Of a stretch of DNA of 64,000 nt, positions 51,531 to 63,045 are shown piece by piece. Numbering within the stretch: the stretch's first letter is position 1; the number at the start of each line of letters is the position of its first letter. The notes beneath the pieces were generated by a model that was given only the letters and a program-made list of their open reading frames with translations, was not told the origin of the DNA and did no database searches. A program made the position numbers and the translations under genes. Origin of the DNA: Pseudomonas sp. B28(2017) (GTDB taxonomy: Bacteria > Pseudomonadota > Gammaproteobacteria > Pseudomonadales > Pseudomonadaceae); assembly GCF_002113025.1 (NCBI RefSeq), contig NZ_NEJH01000003.1, positions 186,001-250,000 of the forward strand, given 5' to 3'.

Positions 51531-53636
51531 CTATGCACGCATGCGGGTGATGCGAATCACCCCGGTCAGGGCGCGCAGTTTCTTGATCACGCGGGCCAGG
51601 TGCACGCGGTCGTGCACGCTGACCACCAACTGGACCACGCTGATGCGACCATCGCGTTCGTCCATGCTGATTTTCTCGATGTTGCCGTCGGCGGCGTTGA
51701 CGCTGCTGGCCAGCAGGGCGATCAGGCCGCGCTGGTGTTCCAGCTCGACGCGCAGCTCGACGTTGAATTCGCCGGTGACATCCTTGGCCCACGAGAGCTG
51801 GATGCATTTTTCCGGGTTGTGGCGGATTTCGCTGATGTTGCGGCAGTTGTCCAGATGCACGACCATGCCTTTGCCCGCGGACAGGTGGCCGACAATCGGG
51901 TCGCCCGGGATCGGCGTGCAACACTTGGCGTAGCTGAGCACCAGGCCTTCGGTACCGCGAATCGCCAGCGGGCCTTCCGGGCTTGGCAGCTGTTCGCCTT
52001 CGCCCAGCAGTCGGCGGGCCACCACATACGCCATGCGATTGCCCAGGCCGATGTCTTCCAGCAAATCTTCGATCAGTTCGAGGCGGTACTCGACGAGCAT
52101 GGCCTTGATGCGCTCGGCCGGGATCTTCTCCAGCGCGCTGTCGAAACCGTTGAGGACCTTGTTCAGCAGGCGTTCGCCAAGGCTGATGGACTCGGAGCGA
52201 CGTTGCAGTTTCAGTGCATGGCGAATGTGCGTACGCGCCTTGCCGGTGACCACGAAGTTGAGCCAGGCCGGGTTCGGCCGCGCGCCGGGAGCACTGACGA
52301 TCTCGACCGTGGAGCCGCTTTGCAGCGGTTCGGACAGCGGCGCGAGGCGACGATTGATCCGGCAGGCGATGCAGCTGTTGCCGACGTCGGTGTGCACCGC
52401 GTAGGCAAAGTCGACGGCCGTGGAGCCCTTGGGCAGCTCCATGATCCGGCCTTTGGGCGTGAACACGTAGACCTCGTCCGGGAACAGGTCGATCTTCACG
52501 CTTTCGATGAATTCCAGCGAATTGCCGGCGCGTTGCTGCATTTCCAGCACGCCCTTGACCCACTGGCGCGCGCGGGCATGGGTGCCTTTGGGCTGCTCGT
52601 CGCCGCTGGATTTGTACAGCCAATGGGCGGCGATGCCGTTGTTGGCCATCTCTTCCATTTCGCGGGTGCGGATCTGGATCTCGATCGGCACGCCGTGCAT
52701 GCCAAACAGTGTGGTGTGCAGCGACTGATAGCCGTTGGCCTTGGGGATCGCGATGTAATCCTTGAAGCGTCCCGGCAACGGTTTGTACAAATTATGTACG
52801 GCACCCAGCACGCGGTAGCAGGTATCGACCTTGTCGACGATGATCCGGAACGCGTAGACGTCCATGATCTCGTTGAAGGCCCGACGCTTGCCGCGCATTT
52901 TCTTGTAGATGCCGTAGAGGTGTTTCTGGCGACCGCTGACCTCGCCCTGGATGCCATCGATGGCCAGGCAGTGGCTCAGGGATTCTTCGATCTTGTTGAC
53001 GATTTCCTTGCGGTTGCCCCGGGCGCGTTTGACGGCCTGGTAGATCCGCGCGGAGCGCATCGGGTGCATGGCCTTGAAGCCGAGGTCTTCGAACTCTATG
53101 CGGATGGCGTGCATGCCCAGCCGGTTGGCGATGGGCGCATAGATTTCCAGGGTTTCCTTGGCGATGCGCCGGCGCTTTTCGCCGGACAGCACTTCCAGAG
53201 TGCGCATGTTGTGCAGGCGGTCGGCCAGCTTGACCAGGATCACACGAATGTCGCGGGCCATGGCCATGGCCATTTTCTGGAAGTTTTCAGCCTGGGCTTC
53301 AGCCTTGGTCTCGAAGTTCATCTGGGTCAGCTTGCTGACCCCGTCGACCAGTTCGGCCACGGTTTCGCCGAATTGCGCTTGCAGCGCCTCTTTGGCAATA
53401 CCGGTGTCTTCGATCACGTCATGCAGCATCGCAGCCATCAGGCTCTGATGGTCCATGTGCATGTCGGCAAGAATGTTCGCAACCGCGAGTGGGTGCGTGA
53501 CGTACGCTTCGCCGCTACGGCGGCGTTGGCCGTCGTGGGCTTGTTCGGCGTAGAAATACGCTCGGCGGACCAGGTTGACCTGGTCCTTGCCGAGGTAGGT
53601 CGATAAGCGATCGGCGAGGGCGTCTATGCTCGGCAT
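51531..53636 (-). CDS. spoT: Bifunctional (p)ppGpp synthetase/hydrolase SpoT
   Basis: Makes and degrades the stringent-response alarmone. The 701-residue protein has the hydrolase HD domain (about 25-150; AHDGQRRRSGEAYVTHPLAV, AMLHDVIEDTGI), the synthetase domain (about 230-340; DVYAFRIIVDKVDTCYRVLG), a TGS domain (about 385-445; VYVFTPKGRIMELPKGSTAV) and a C-terminal ACT domain. HD residues appear intact, so this is the bifunctional form, not RelA. The start at 53636 (MPSIDAL) follows GGCAGGAG. Downstream of rpoZ in one operon. Confidence 0.95.
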   Translation of the reverse strand: MPSIDALADRLSTYLGKDQVNLVRRAYFYAEQAHDGQRRRSGEAYVTHPLAVANILADMHMDHQSLMAAMLHDVIEDTGIAKEALQAQFGETVAELVDGVSKLTQMNFETKAEAQAENFQKMAMAMARDIRVILVKLADRLHNMRTLEVLSGEKRRRIAKETLEIYAPIANRLGMHAIRIEFEDLGFKAMHPMRSARIYQAVKRARGNRKEIVNKIEESLSHCLAIDGIQGEVSGRQKHLYGIYKKMRGKRRAFNEIMDVYAFRIIVDKVDTCYRVLGAVHNLYKPLPGRFKDYIAIPKANGYQSLHTTLFGMHGVPIEIQIRTREMEEMANNGIAAHWLYKSSGDEQPKGTHARARQWVKGVLEMQQRAGNSLEFIESVKIDLFPDEVYVFTPKGRIMELPKGSTAVDFAYAVHTDVGNSCIACRINRRLAPLSEPLQSGSTVEIVSAPGARPNPAWLNFVVTGKARTHIRHALKLQRRSESISLGERLLNKVLNGFDSALEKIPAERIKAMLVEYRLELIEDLLEDIGLGNRMAYVVARRLLGEGEQLPSPEGPLAIRGTEGLVLSYAKCCTPIPGDPIVGHLSAGKGMVVHLDNCRNISEIRHNPEKCIQLSWAKDVTGEFNVELRVELEHQRGLIALLASSVNAADGNIEKISMDERDGRISVVQLVVSVHDRVHLARVIKKLRALTGVIRITRMRA

Positions 53637-53693
53637 GATGTCTCCTGCCACAAGCTGTGATCCCGCGCCGTGCTACGTCGACCAGGCATAGGC

Positions 53694-53957
53694 TTAGACG
53701 GCCTCGTTGGACTCGTCCTCGAATGCAGCAAAAAGCGGTTCATCTTCAACGATTTCGGCTTCGGCGATAGCTGCGTAGTCGATCAGGCCTTCAGCGATTT
53801 CACGCAGGGCGACGACGGTAGGCTTGTCGTTTTCCCATGCTACTTTCGGCTCTTTGCCGCCGGTGGCCAGTTGACGGGCACGCTTGGTAGAGAGCATGAC
53901 CAGCTCAAAGCGGTTATCCACGTGTTCTAGGCAGTCTTCAACGGTTACGCGGGCCAT
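53694..53957 (-). CDS. rpoZ: RNA polymerase omega subunit
   Basis: An 87-residue subunit that assists assembly of beta'. It begins [20 protein letters not shown] and has [16 protein letters not shown], the omega signature. The C-terminus is acidic ([20 protein letters not shown]). The start at 53957 has a GAGGAAGA ribosome site; the longer frame to 54014 is not supported. Between gmk and spoT, the usual arrangement. Confidence 0.96.
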   Translation of the reverse strand: MARVTVEDCLEHVDNRFELVMLSTKRARQLATGGKEPKVAWENDKPTVVALREIAEGLIDYAAIAEAEIVEDEPLFAAFEDESNEAV

Positions 53958-54124
53958 GGTCTTCCTCGTAGCAAATGCAATATGCGCGCTGCCCGGATGG
54001 GCGAGCGGACTCAACAGTTTAAAAAATCACCAGCGATTAGGGAAGCGCTGATTTTTTGACCAAGCCCTTCGACGCGCTGCAAGTGCCAATGTAAAGCCCT
54101 TGCAACGGTTTTGGGAAGAGCTGA

Positions 54125-54757
<633 letters not shown>

Positions 54758-55621
54758 TTACTCAATGTTCTGCACTTGTTCGCGCATCTGCTCGATCAAC
54801 ACCTTGAGGTTGACCGCAGCCTGGGTGCTGCGCGGGTCGAAGGCTTTGGAGCCCAGTGTGTTGGCTTCGCGGTTGAGTTCCTGCATCAGGAAGTCCAGGC
54901 GCCGACCGGAAGCGCCGCCGGATTTGAGTACCCGGCGAACTTCGATGATGTGAGTACTCAGGCGATCCAGTTCTTCGGCGACGTCGCTTTTTTGCGCGAG
55001 CATGACCATTTCCTGCTCCAGGCGCTGCGGATCCATCTCCGCCTTCATGTCGGCGAAGCGGTCGAGGATTTTCTGGCGCTGGGTGGCGAGCATTTGCGGG
55101 ACCAGTTCGCGCAAGGTCACCACGTCTTCTTCGATGGAGCTCAGGCGCTCGTTGATCAGCCGCGCCAGCTCCGCGCCTTCGCGCTCACGGCCGGCCTTCA
55201 GCTCTTTGAGACCCTGATTGAACAGTGCCAGCGCTTCGGCGTTCAAGGCTTGCGGGTCGGTGGCGTCGCCAACCAGTACGCCGGGCCAGGCCAGGATTTC
55301 CAGCGGGTTCAGTGCTGCCGGGTTGTTGATCAGGCTGGCGATGGTCTCGGCGGCGGCGACCAGTTGTGCGGCGCGCTCCTGATCGACTTGCAGTGCTTTG
55401 CCGGTGTTTTCTTCGGTGAAGCGCAGGGTGCATTCGAGCTTGCCCCGCGATACACCCTGGCGCAGGGCCTCACGAACAGCGCCCTCGAGGTCGCGAAAGG
55501 ACTCCGGCAGGCGCAGGTGGGGCTCCAGGTAGCGGCTGTTGACCGACCGCAGTTCCCAGCTCAGGGTGCCCTGGACGCTGGCTTTTTCGACGCGGGCGAA
55601 GGCGGTCATGCTGTGCACCAT
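54758..55621 (-). CDS. yicC: YicC-family endoribonuclease
   Basis: A 287-residue protein of the YicC family, which in E. coli is an endoribonuclease acting on small RNAs. It begins MVHSMTAFARVEK and has ELRSVNSRYLEPHLRLPESF (about 24-43), VRRVLKSGGASGRRLDFLMQ near 235 and LNREANTLGSKAFD at the end, all family signatures. The start at 55621 is preferred to 55636. Divergent from rph with a 268-base gap; co-transcribed with gmk. Confidence 0.92.
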   Translation of the reverse strand: MVHSMTAFARVEKASVQGTLSWELRSVNSRYLEPHLRLPESFRDLEGAVREALRQGVSRGKLECTLRFTEENTGKALQVDQERAAQLVAAAETIASLINNPAALNPLEILAWPGVLVGDATDPQALNAEALALFNQGLKELKAGREREGAELARLINERLSSIEEDVVTLRELVPQMLATQRQKILDRFADMKAEMDPQRLEQEMVMLAQKSDVAEELDRLSTHIIEVRRVLKSGGASGRRLDFLMQELNREANTLGSKAFDPRSTQAAVNLKVLIEQMREQVQNIE

Positions 55622-55889
55622 GGCGGTACCTCGCAATGCAGATCGGCACAGAACCGAGGTTCCGGGAATCCGATATCAATGAATTAAAGCCGACTGGCAG
55701 CAAAGGCGCAGGATTGTAGCGCAGTGGCGCGGATGCGCCCAAACACAGGGTGTGACAAAGAGCGGCAGGCCTTCGCCGGCGCGCGGTACAGAGCCATCGG
55801 TCGTCGGCGGATTTTTTTAGAAGTGCCCAGTGGCGGCCGTCGGCTCTATAATGCTCCGCAGTTTTCCGTCCCCAGTACAGGTATTCCCT

Positions 55890-56612
55890 ATGATACGTCC
55901 AAGTGGTCGCGCTGCCGATCAGCTCCGCTCGATCCGCATCACCCGCAACTACACCAAACACGCCGAGGGTTCTGTGCTGGTCGAGTTCGGTGATACCAAG
56001 GTCATCTGCACCGTCAGCGTTGAACCGGGCGTACCGCGTTTCCTGAAAGGCCAGGGCCAGGGTTGGCTGACGGCCGAGTACGGCATGCTGCCGCGTGCTA
56101 CCGGCGAGCGTAACCAGCGTGAAGCCAGCCGTGGCAAGCAGGGCGGTCGCACCCTGGAGATCCAGCGCCTGATCGGTCGCTCCCTGCGCGCCGCGCTGGA
56201 CATGTCCAAACTGGGCGACATCACCCTGTACGTCGACTGCGATGTGATCCAGGCTGATGGCGGCACCCGCACTGCTTCGATCACCGGCTCCATGGTTGCG
56301 CTGATCGATGCCTTGAAAGTCATCAAGAAGCGTGGCGGCCTGAAGGGCGGCGACCCGGTCAAACAGATGATCGCCGCTGTTTCCGTGGGCATGTACAAGG
56401 GTGAGCCGGTGCTCGATCTCGACTACCTGGAGGATTCGGCCGCCGAAACTGACCTGAACGTGGTGATGACCAGCGCTGGCGGTTTCATCGAAGTCCAGGG
56501 CACTGCCGAAGGCGCGCCGTTCCAGCCTGAAGAGCTGAACGCCATGCTGGAGCTGGCCAAAAAAGGCATGAACGAAATTTTCGAACTGCAAAAGGCCGCA
56601 CTGGCCGACTGA
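55890..56612 (+). CDS. rph: Ribonuclease PH
   Basis: A phosphorolytic exonuclease trimming tRNA 3' ends, 240 residues. Family motifs are [55 protein letters not shown] (about 69-88) and [17 protein letters not shown]. The catalytic aspartates in [19 protein letters not shown] are present. The start at 55890 is chosen by the family N-terminus. Followed by a DUF4870 gene. Confidence 0.95.
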   Translation: MIRPSGRAADQLRSIRITRNYTKHAEGSVLVEFGDTKVICTVSVEPGVPRFLKGQGQGWLTAEYGMLPRATGERNQREASRGKQGGRTLEIQRLIGRSLRAALDMSKLGDITLYVDCDVIQADGGTRTASITGSMVALIDALKVIKKRGGLKGGDPVKQMIAAVSVGMYKGEPVLDLDYLEDSAAETDLNVVMTSAGGFIEVQGTAEGAPFQPEELNAMLELAKKGMNEIFELQKAALAD

Positions 56613-56640
56613 CCGAACCGCTCCAGGCAAGGAGGACATC

Positions 56641-57009
56641 ATGAGTGACGAACAACTACCGCTGCCCACGCCGAGCCAAGAGGTGCGTCAGTGGGCGATG
56701 TTTTGTCACTTGTCCGCCTTGCTGGGGATCTGGATTCCGTTCGGCACGATCATTGGCCCGCTGATTCTCTGGCAGATGAAGCGCGAGATGGACCCGTTCA
56801 TCGATGCCCAGGGCAAGGAAGCGTTGAATTTTCAGATCAGCGTCGCGATCGCCTCGGCTATCTGCTTCCTGCTGATGGTGGTGATTATCGGGTTCTTCCT
56901 GTTTGGCCTGATCGCCATTGGTGCGTTGGTGCTGACCATCATCGCTGGCGTGAAGGCTAATGAAGGGCAGCCTTATCGATATCCGTTTACCTGGCGGTTG
57001 ATCAAATAA
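56641..57009 (+). CDS. DUF4870 small membrane protein
   Basis: A 122-residue membrane protein of unknown function (DUF4870/Tic20-like). It has three predicted helices: FCHLSALLGIWIPFGTIIGP, ISVAIASAICFLLMVVIIGF and FLFGLIAIGALVLTIIAGV, with DPFIDAQGKEALNFQ between the first two, the family signature. Starts 28 bases after rph with an AGGAGG ribosome site, so it is probably co-transcribed. Confidence 0.88.
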   Translation: MSDEQLPLPTPSQEVRQWAMFCHLSALLGIWIPFGTIIGPLILWQMKREMDPFIDAQGKEALNFQISVAIASAICFLLMVVIIGFFLFGLIAIGALVLTIIAGVKANEGQPYRYPFTWRLIK

Positions 57010-57036
57010 CGATCGGCAAGGGGCGGCGTCGCCCAC

Positions 57037-57066
57037 AAAAAAGCCGACCCTGAGGTCGGCTTTTTT
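57037..57066. terminator. Bidirectional terminator between DUF4870 and crc
   Basis: AAAAAAGCCGACC-CTGA-GGTCGGCTTTTTT, a perfect stem with A- and T-tracts, ends both the DUF4870 and crc transcripts. Confidence 0.95.
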
Positions 57067-57084
57067 GTGTCTGCGAAACGACGC

Positions 57085-57864
57085 TTAAATGGTCAGCGTC
57101 CAGTCATAGTCCACGATCAGCGGTGCGTGTTGCGAGAACCGCGGCTGGCGTGGCAAGCGTGCGCTGCGTACGAAGCGGCGCAGGCCCGGGGTCAGCAGTT
57201 GATAGTCGAAGCGCCAACCGAGGTTGAGCATCTCCGCCTGTTCGTTGTCCGGCCACCAGCTGTACTGGTCGCCTTCACGGCTGACTTCTCGCAGGGCGTC
57301 GACATAACCCATGTTGCCGACAATCTCGTCCATCCAGGCACGTTCAGGTGCCAGGAAGCCCGGAGATTGCTGGCTGTCGCGCCAGTTCTTGATGTCGAGC
57401 TTCTGCTGCGCCACGTACAGCGAGCCACAGTAAATGTACTCGCGACGTTTGCGCCGCTGCTTGTCCAGGTACTTACCGAAGTCGTCCATGAGCTTGAACT
57501 TCTGGTTCAAGTCCTCATCGCCGTTCATCCCCGAAGGGAGCAGCAAGGTGGCAATACTGACTTTGTCGAAATCTGCTTGCAGGTAGCGCCCGTAGCGGTC
57601 GGCCGTCTCGAAACCGAGACCGCTGATGACAGCCTTCGGTTGCAGCCGCGAATACAAAGCCACGCCGCCTTGGGCAGGGACTTCAGCATCGCAGGCATAA
57701 AGGAAGTAGCCATCCAGTTGGAAGGCTGGGTCATCCAGTTCAAAGGCGGAGGCACGGGTGTCCTGCAGGCAGATGACGTCGGCATTCTGTGCTTGCAGCC
57801 AACTGAGCAAACCACGCTCGACTGCAGCCTGAATACCATTGACGTTCACACTGATGATCCGCAT
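57085..57864 (-). CDS. crc: Catabolite repression control protein Crc
   Basis: A co-repressor that acts with Hfq on A-rich sites in mRNAs of catabolic genes in Pseudomonas, not a nuclease. The 259-residue protein has the exonuclease III fold but altered active-site positions: the usual LQE is LQDTRASAF, the GDxN catalytic loop is replaced by CGSLYVAQQKL, and the terminal SDHAP is SQHAPLIV. These changes and the location next to pyrE identify crc rather than xthA. The start at 57864 (MRIISVNVNG) matches Crc; the longer ORF is not used. Divergent from pyrE. Confidence 0.94.
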   Translation of the reverse strand: MRIISVNVNGIQAAVERGLLSWLQAQNADVICLQDTRASAFELDDPAFQLDGYFLYACDAEVPAQGGVALYSRLQPKAVISGLGFETADRYGRYLQADFDKVSIATLLLPSGMNGDEDLNQKFKLMDDFGKYLDKQRRKRREYIYCGSLYVAQQKLDIKNWRDSQQSPGFLAPERAWMDEIVGNMGYVDALREVSREGDQYSWWPDNEQAEMLNLGWRFDYQLLTPGLRRFVRSARLPRQPRFSQHAPLIVDYDWTLTI

Positions 57865-57945
57865 AAATGGCCCCAAAAATCGCGTGCGTGTATGATACAC
57901 GGCGTCAAGCTAATTAGCTAAATCCGTGGTATTTGGGGTTTTTTC

Positions 57946-58590
57946 ATGCAAGCGTATCAGCGCGATTTCATCCGTTTTGCCATCGATCGCGGCGTTTTGC
58001 GCTTCGGTGAGTTCACCCTGAAGTCCGGGCGCACCAGTCCTTACTTCTTCAACGCGGGCCTGTTCAACTCGGGTTCGGCCCTGGCGCAGCTGGGGCGTTT
58101 CTACGCCGCCGCCATTGCCGAGAGCGGCATTTCGTTCGACGTGCTGTTTGGGCCTGCCTACAAAGGCATCCCGCTGGCTGCGACTACCGCTGTCGCGCTG
58201 GCCGAGCATCACGACCGTGACCTGCCATGGTGCTTCAACCGCAAGGAAGCCAAGGCCCACGGCGAAGGCGGCAGCCTGGTTGGCGCACCGCTGACCGGTG
58301 AAGTGCTGATCATCGACGACGTGATCACCGCTGGCACCGCCATCCGTGAAGTGATGCAGATCATTGCCTCCCAGGACGGCGCCAAGGCGGCAGGCGTGCT
58401 GATCGCCCTGAACCGTCAGGAGCGTGGCAATGGCGAGTTGTCGGCGATCCAGGAAGTCGAGCGTGACTTTGGCATCCCGGTCATCAGCATCGTTTCGCTG
58501 AACCAGGTGCTGGAATTCCTGGCGGACGATCCGCAGCTCAAGCAGCATCTGCCAGCCGTGGAAGCCTATCGCGCGCAGTTCGGCGTCTAA
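57946..58590 (+). CDS. pyrE: Orotate phosphoribosyltransferase
   Basis: Joins orotate and PRPP to OMP in pyrimidine synthesis. The 214-residue enzyme has [19 protein letters not shown] (about 25-43), [11 protein letters not shown] (about 68-78) and the PRPP motif [16 protein letters not shown] (about 119-134). The catalytic lysine region [13 protein letters not shown] is present. Divergent from crc with an 81-base gap that contains the palindrome AGCTAATTAGCT (57908-57919). Confidence 0.96.
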   Translation: MQAYQRDFIRFAIDRGVLRFGEFTLKSGRTSPYFFNAGLFNSGSALAQLGRFYAAAIAESGISFDVLFGPAYKGIPLAATTAVALAEHHDRDLPWCFNRKEAKAHGEGGSLVGAPLTGEVLIIDDVITAGTAIREVMQIIASQDGAKAAGVLIALNRQERGNGELSAIQEVERDFGIPVISIVSLNQVLEFLADDPQLKQHLPAVEAYRAQFGV

Positions 58591-58620
58591 CGCACACCGC
58601 CTCCTGCAGGGATCTCTGGC

Positions 58621-58660
58621 AAAAAAAGCCCCCGCTCAGCCAGGCTGAGCGGGGGCTTTC
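58621..58660. terminator. Terminator between pyrE and argB
   Basis: AAAAAAAGCCCCCGCTCAGCC and AGGCTGAGCGGGGGCTTTC form a perfect 14-bp stem with a tight loop, A-tract on the left; strongest for the minus strand, serving argB, and with short T-run for pyrE. Confidence 0.85.
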
Positions 58661-58675
58661 TGTGTGCGCTATCGC

Positions 58676-59581
<906 letters not shown>

Positions 59582-59598
59582 TCAGGGCTCCGGGTGAA

Positions 59599-60996
59599 TC
59601 AGAACGGTAGTTGGAGATCGGGTGCAACGCGCTTGAGCTGGATGCGGAACACATCCTTGATGCGTTGCAGTTCAGCCTCGTCATCGGCCTCGAAACGCAG
59701 CACCAGCACCGGTGTGGTGTTGGATGCGCGTACCAGGCCCCAGCCTTTGGCATAGTCGACTCGCACGCCGTCAATGGTGGTCAGGTCGGCGCCTGCGCCC
59801 CACTGTGCGTCGTGCAGTGCATCAATGATGCTGAATTTGCTCTCTTCGGTCACATGGATATTGATTTCCGGCGTAGAAATATCGTTAGGGAAGGTCGCGA
59901 ACAGCTCTTCCGCCGAGGATTTTTCCTTGCTGAGGATCTCCAGCAACCGCGCGGCGCTGTAAATGCCGTCGTCGAAACCGAACCAGCGCTCCTTGAAGAA
60001 GATATGCCCGCTCATTTCGCCGGCCAACAAGGCGCCGGACTGTTTCATTTTCTTTTTGATCAACGAGTGACCGGTCTTCCACATTAGCGACTGGCCGCCG
60101 TATTCCTTGATCAGCGGGATCAGGCGGCGGGTGCATTTGACGTCGAAGATGATCTCGGCGCCAGGGTTGCGCGCCACGACGTCGCGGGCGAACAGCATCA
60201 GCAGGCGGTCCGGGTAGACGATGCTGCCGGTGTTGGTCACCACGCCGACGCGGTCGCCATCGCCATCGAAGGCCAGGCCGATGTCAGCCTGGGTTTCCTT
60301 GACCTTGTTGATCAGGTCCACGAGGTTTTCAGGCTTGCCCGGGTCCGGGTGGTGGTTCGGGAAGTTGCCATCCACTTCGCAGAACAGCGGGATGACTTCG
60401 CAGTTCAGCGCTTCGATCAGTTGCGGGGCGATCACGCCGGCCGCGCCGTTGCCGCAGTCGACGACCACTTTCAGGCGTCGGGCCAGCTTGATGTCCTGAA
60501 CGATTTCGGTGGTGTAGCGGTCGAGGATCTCGACCTGGGTGATGCTGCCCTGGCCACTGCTCAGGTTGTTGGTCTTGAGGCGGTCGTGCAGGGCCTGGAT
60601 CTGTTCGTTGGCCAGAGTGTCGCCGGCAATGACGATCTTGAAGCCGTTGTAGTTCGACGGGTTGTGGCTGCCGGTGAGCATCACACCGGATTTGCCGGCG
60701 AGCACGTTGGCGGCGTAGTAGAGCGCCGGAGTCGGGACCAGGCCGACATCACTGACGTGGCAGCCGCTGTCGGCGATGCCTTTGATCAGTTGTGCGACCA
60801 GCTCCGGGCCGGACAGGCGGCCATCGCGACCGACGGACACGTTCGGTTCGCCCTGGGCCAGGCTCTGGGAGCCGACGGCGCGGCCGATCCAGTAAGCGGT
60901 TTCAGCGTTCAGGAACTCTGGAACGGTGCCGCGAATGTCATAGGCGCGGAAAATGCTGTCAGGGAACTTGGGTGCGATGTTGGCCGGGGTGTTCAT
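59599..60996 (-). CDS. algC: Phosphomannomutase/phosphoglucomutase AlgC
   Basis: Interconverts mannose-1/6-phosphate and glucose-1/6-phosphate for alginate, LPS and rhamnolipid precursors. The 465-residue protein has the phosphoserine loop MLTGSHNPSNYNGFK (about 103-117), metal-binding GLAFDGDGDRVGVV (about 237-250) and the sugar-binding GEMSGHIFFKE (about 323-333), with the phosphate-binding C-terminal RASNTTPVLVLRFE. Upstream of argB, downstream (by strand order) of dut, as in other pseudomonads. Confidence 0.95.
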   Translation of the reverse strand: MNTPANIAPKFPDSIFRAYDIRGTVPEFLNAETAYWIGRAVGSQSLAQGEPNVSVGRDGRLSGPELVAQLIKGIADSGCHVSDVGLVPTPALYYAANVLAGKSGVMLTGSHNPSNYNGFKIVIAGDTLANEQIQALHDRLKTNNLSSGQGSITQVEILDRYTTEIVQDIKLARRLKVVVDCGNGAAGVIAPQLIEALNCEVIPLFCEVDGNFPNHHPDPGKPENLVDLINKVKETQADIGLAFDGDGDRVGVVTNTGSIVYPDRLLMLFARDVVARNPGAEIIFDVKCTRRLIPLIKEYGGQSLMWKTGHSLIKKKMKQSGALLAGEMSGHIFFKERWFGFDDGIYSAARLLEILSKEKSSAEELFATFPNDISTPEINIHVTEESKFSIIDALHDAQWGAGADLTTIDGVRVDYAKGWGLVRASNTTPVLVLRFEADDEAELQRIKDVFRIQLKRVAPDLQLPF

Positions 60997-61194
60997 CTGT
61001 GGAAATGCTCCATCTCGAAAGTGGCTGGACAGGACGCCGAGTCATTCGACGGCAGGTTCAAACTGAAGGGTATGACGGCGTTTTCCACAGAGAGTTCGTG
61101 GTGTGAAAGGGCCATGACGCCCCCGACGGCAAGGGTTTGGCCAGGCAATGCCTTGATTTTCGGTGCTAAACCTTGCAGATGACAATTTGAATTT

Positions 61195-61224
61195 TGTGGC
61201 GAGGGAGCTTAATCCCCCGCCACA
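61195..61224. repeat. REP-like palindrome after dut
   Basis: TGTGGCGAGGGAGCTT-AATCCCCCGCCACA, an imperfect palindrome of the TGTGGCGAGGGAGC subtype, 17 bases past the dut stop. Confidence 0.7.
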
Positions 61225-61240
61225 GAAGAGCGTGACCGGA

Positions 61241-61696
61241 TCAACGAGTACCGGTATGGCCGAAACCGCCAGTGCCGCGCTCGGTTTCAACAAACTCTTC
61301 AACCATCTCGAAGTGAGCCTGCACCACCGGCACCAGCACCAGTTGCGCCAGGCGCTCGCCGACCGGCATGGTGAATTCGGTCTGGCCACGGTTCCAGCAG
61401 GAGACCATCAATGGGCCCTGGTAGTCGGAGTCGATCAGCCCCACCAGGTTACCCAGCACGATGCCGTGCTTATGGCCCATTCCCGAGCGCGGCAGAATCA
61501 GCGCTGCCAGGTTCGGGTCACCGATGTAGACCGACAGACCGGTGGGGATCAGCACGGTTTCACCCGGCTTGATCACGGTGTCCTGTTCCAGCATGGCACG
61601 CAGGTCGAGGCCGGCGGAGCCCGGTGTGGCGTATTGCGGCAGCGGGAATTCGGTACCGATGCGGGGGTCGAGGATCTTGGCTTGCAAAGCGTGCAT
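61241..61696 (-). CDS. dut: dUTP diphosphatase
   Basis: Hydrolyses dUTP to dUMP and keeps uracil out of DNA. The 151-residue trimer subunit has all five motifs: [13 protein letters not shown] (about 23-35), [45 protein letters not shown] and the C-terminal [12 protein letters not shown]. Five bases downstream of coaBC. Confidence 0.96.
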   Translation of the reverse strand: MHALQAKILDPRIGTEFPLPQYATPGSAGLDLRAMLEQDTVIKPGETVLIPTGLSVYIGDPNLAALILPRSGMGHKHGIVLGNLVGLIDSDYQGPLMVSCWNRGQTEFTMPVGERLAQLVLVPVVQAHFEMVEEFVETERGTGGFGHTGTR

Positions 61697-61701
61697 GTAA
61701 A

Positions 61702-62910
61702 TTAAACCTGGTTCAGACGTTCGGCGATAAAAGCGATCAGCTGGCGAGCAATCTTGCTCTTGCTGGTCTGGGCGAAGAGTGTGGCGTGAAGCTCACGGTC
61801 GATGACGCTGCAGGCGTTTTCTTCGCTGTTGAAGCCAATGCTCGGGTTGGCGACGTCGTTGGCGACGATCAAATCGAGATTCTTGTCTTTCAACTTGCGT
61901 GCAGCGTAATCGAGCAGGTGCTCGGTCTCGGCGGCGAAACCGACACTGAACGGGCGGTCGGGACGGGTGGCGATGGTGGCCAGAATGTCCGGGTTGCGCA
62001 CCATCTGCAGCAGCAAGCCGTCGCCGTTCGTAGGATCTTTCTTGAGCTTCTGTGGGGCGACGACTTCCGGGCGGTAATCCGCGACTGCTGCCGAGGCGAT
62101 GAACAGGTCGCAAGGGATCGCCGCTTCGCAGGCGGCCAGCATGTCGCGGGCGCTGACCACGTCGATGCGGGTGACGCGATCCGGGGTCGGCAGATGCACC
62201 GGGCCGGTGATCAAGGTCACGCGGGCACCCGCTTCCACGGCCGCTTCGGCCAGGGCAAAGCCCATTTTCCCGGAGCTGTGGTTGGTGATGTAACGCACCG
62301 GGTCGATGTTTTCCTGGGTCGGGCCGGCCGTGATCAGCACGTGTTTTCCGGTCAGTGCCTGACGCTGGAAACAGTCGGCGGCGCACTGGGCCAGTTCAAG
62401 GGCTTCGAGCATGCGCCCCAGGCCGACGTCGCCACAGGCCTGGCTACCGGACGCCGGGCCGAAGACCTTGATGTCGCGGCTTTCGAGGGTTTGCAGGTTG
62501 GCCTGGGTCGCCGGATCGCGCCACATCGCCTGGTTCATGGCTGGCGCAACGGCGACCACTGCGTCGGTGGCCAGCACCAGCGTGGTCAGCAGGTCATCGG
62601 CAATGCCTTGGGCCAGGCGGGCGATCAGGTCCGCCGTGGCAGGGGCGATCAGCACCAGGTCGGCCCATTTGGCCAGTTCGATATGCCCCATGGCCGCTTC
62701 GGCCGCCGGGTCCAGCAGGTCCAGGTGGACCGGGTGCCCGGACAGGGCCTGCATGGTCAGCGGGGTGATGAATTCTGCGCCGCCTCGGGTCATGACCACG
62801 CGCACTTCGGCGCCCTGATCGATCAGGCGGCGAACCAGGTCGGCGCTCTTGTAGGCTGCGATGCCGCCGCCGACGCCCAGAACAATGCGTTTCCGATACA
62901 GCCGCTGCAT
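61702..62910 (-). CDS. coaBC: Bifunctional CoaBC (phosphopantothenoylcysteine synthetase/decarboxylase)
   Basis: Two consecutive steps of coenzyme A synthesis. The N-terminal flavoprotein CoaC part (about 1-190) has [39 protein letters not shown] and the substrate loop APAMNQAMW. The C-terminal CoaB part (about 190-402) has [31 protein letters not shown] and the lysine-containing KLKKDPT. The start at 62910 is preferred to the longer frame at 62979. Divergent from radC. Confidence 0.95.
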   Translation of the reverse strand: MQRLYRKRIVLGVGGGIAAYKSADLVRRLIDQGAEVRVVMTRGGAEFITPLTMQALSGHPVHLDLLDPAAEAAMGHIELAKWADLVLIAPATADLIARLAQGIADDLLTTLVLATDAVVAVAPAMNQAMWRDPATQANLQTLESRDIKVFGPASGSQACGDVGLGRMLEALELAQCAADCFQRQALTGKHVLITAGPTQENIDPVRYITNHSSGKMGFALAEAAVEAGARVTLITGPVHLPTPDRVTRIDVVSARDMLAACEAAIPCDLFIASAAVADYRPEVVAPQKLKKDPTNGDGLLLQMVRNPDILATIATRPDRPFSVGFAAETEHLLDYAARKLKDKNLDLIVANDVANPSIGFNSEENACSVIDRELHATLFAQTSKSKIARQLIAFIAERLNQV

Positions 62911-63045
62911 AGGCCTGCCTTTCAATTCGTTGGTGACATACGTGGCGAAACCCCCTCCCCAGGGTGAATTCGCCCGCAAAAAAGATGGGCTACGATATCA
63001 CAGCGACCGCTATGGAACAGCGGTGCCCACAGACAGGGAGGTGCT

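Noticed and set aside
57085..57864. Exonuclease III (xthA)
   Set aside because: Catalytic motifs are changed and the location beside pyrE is that of crc.
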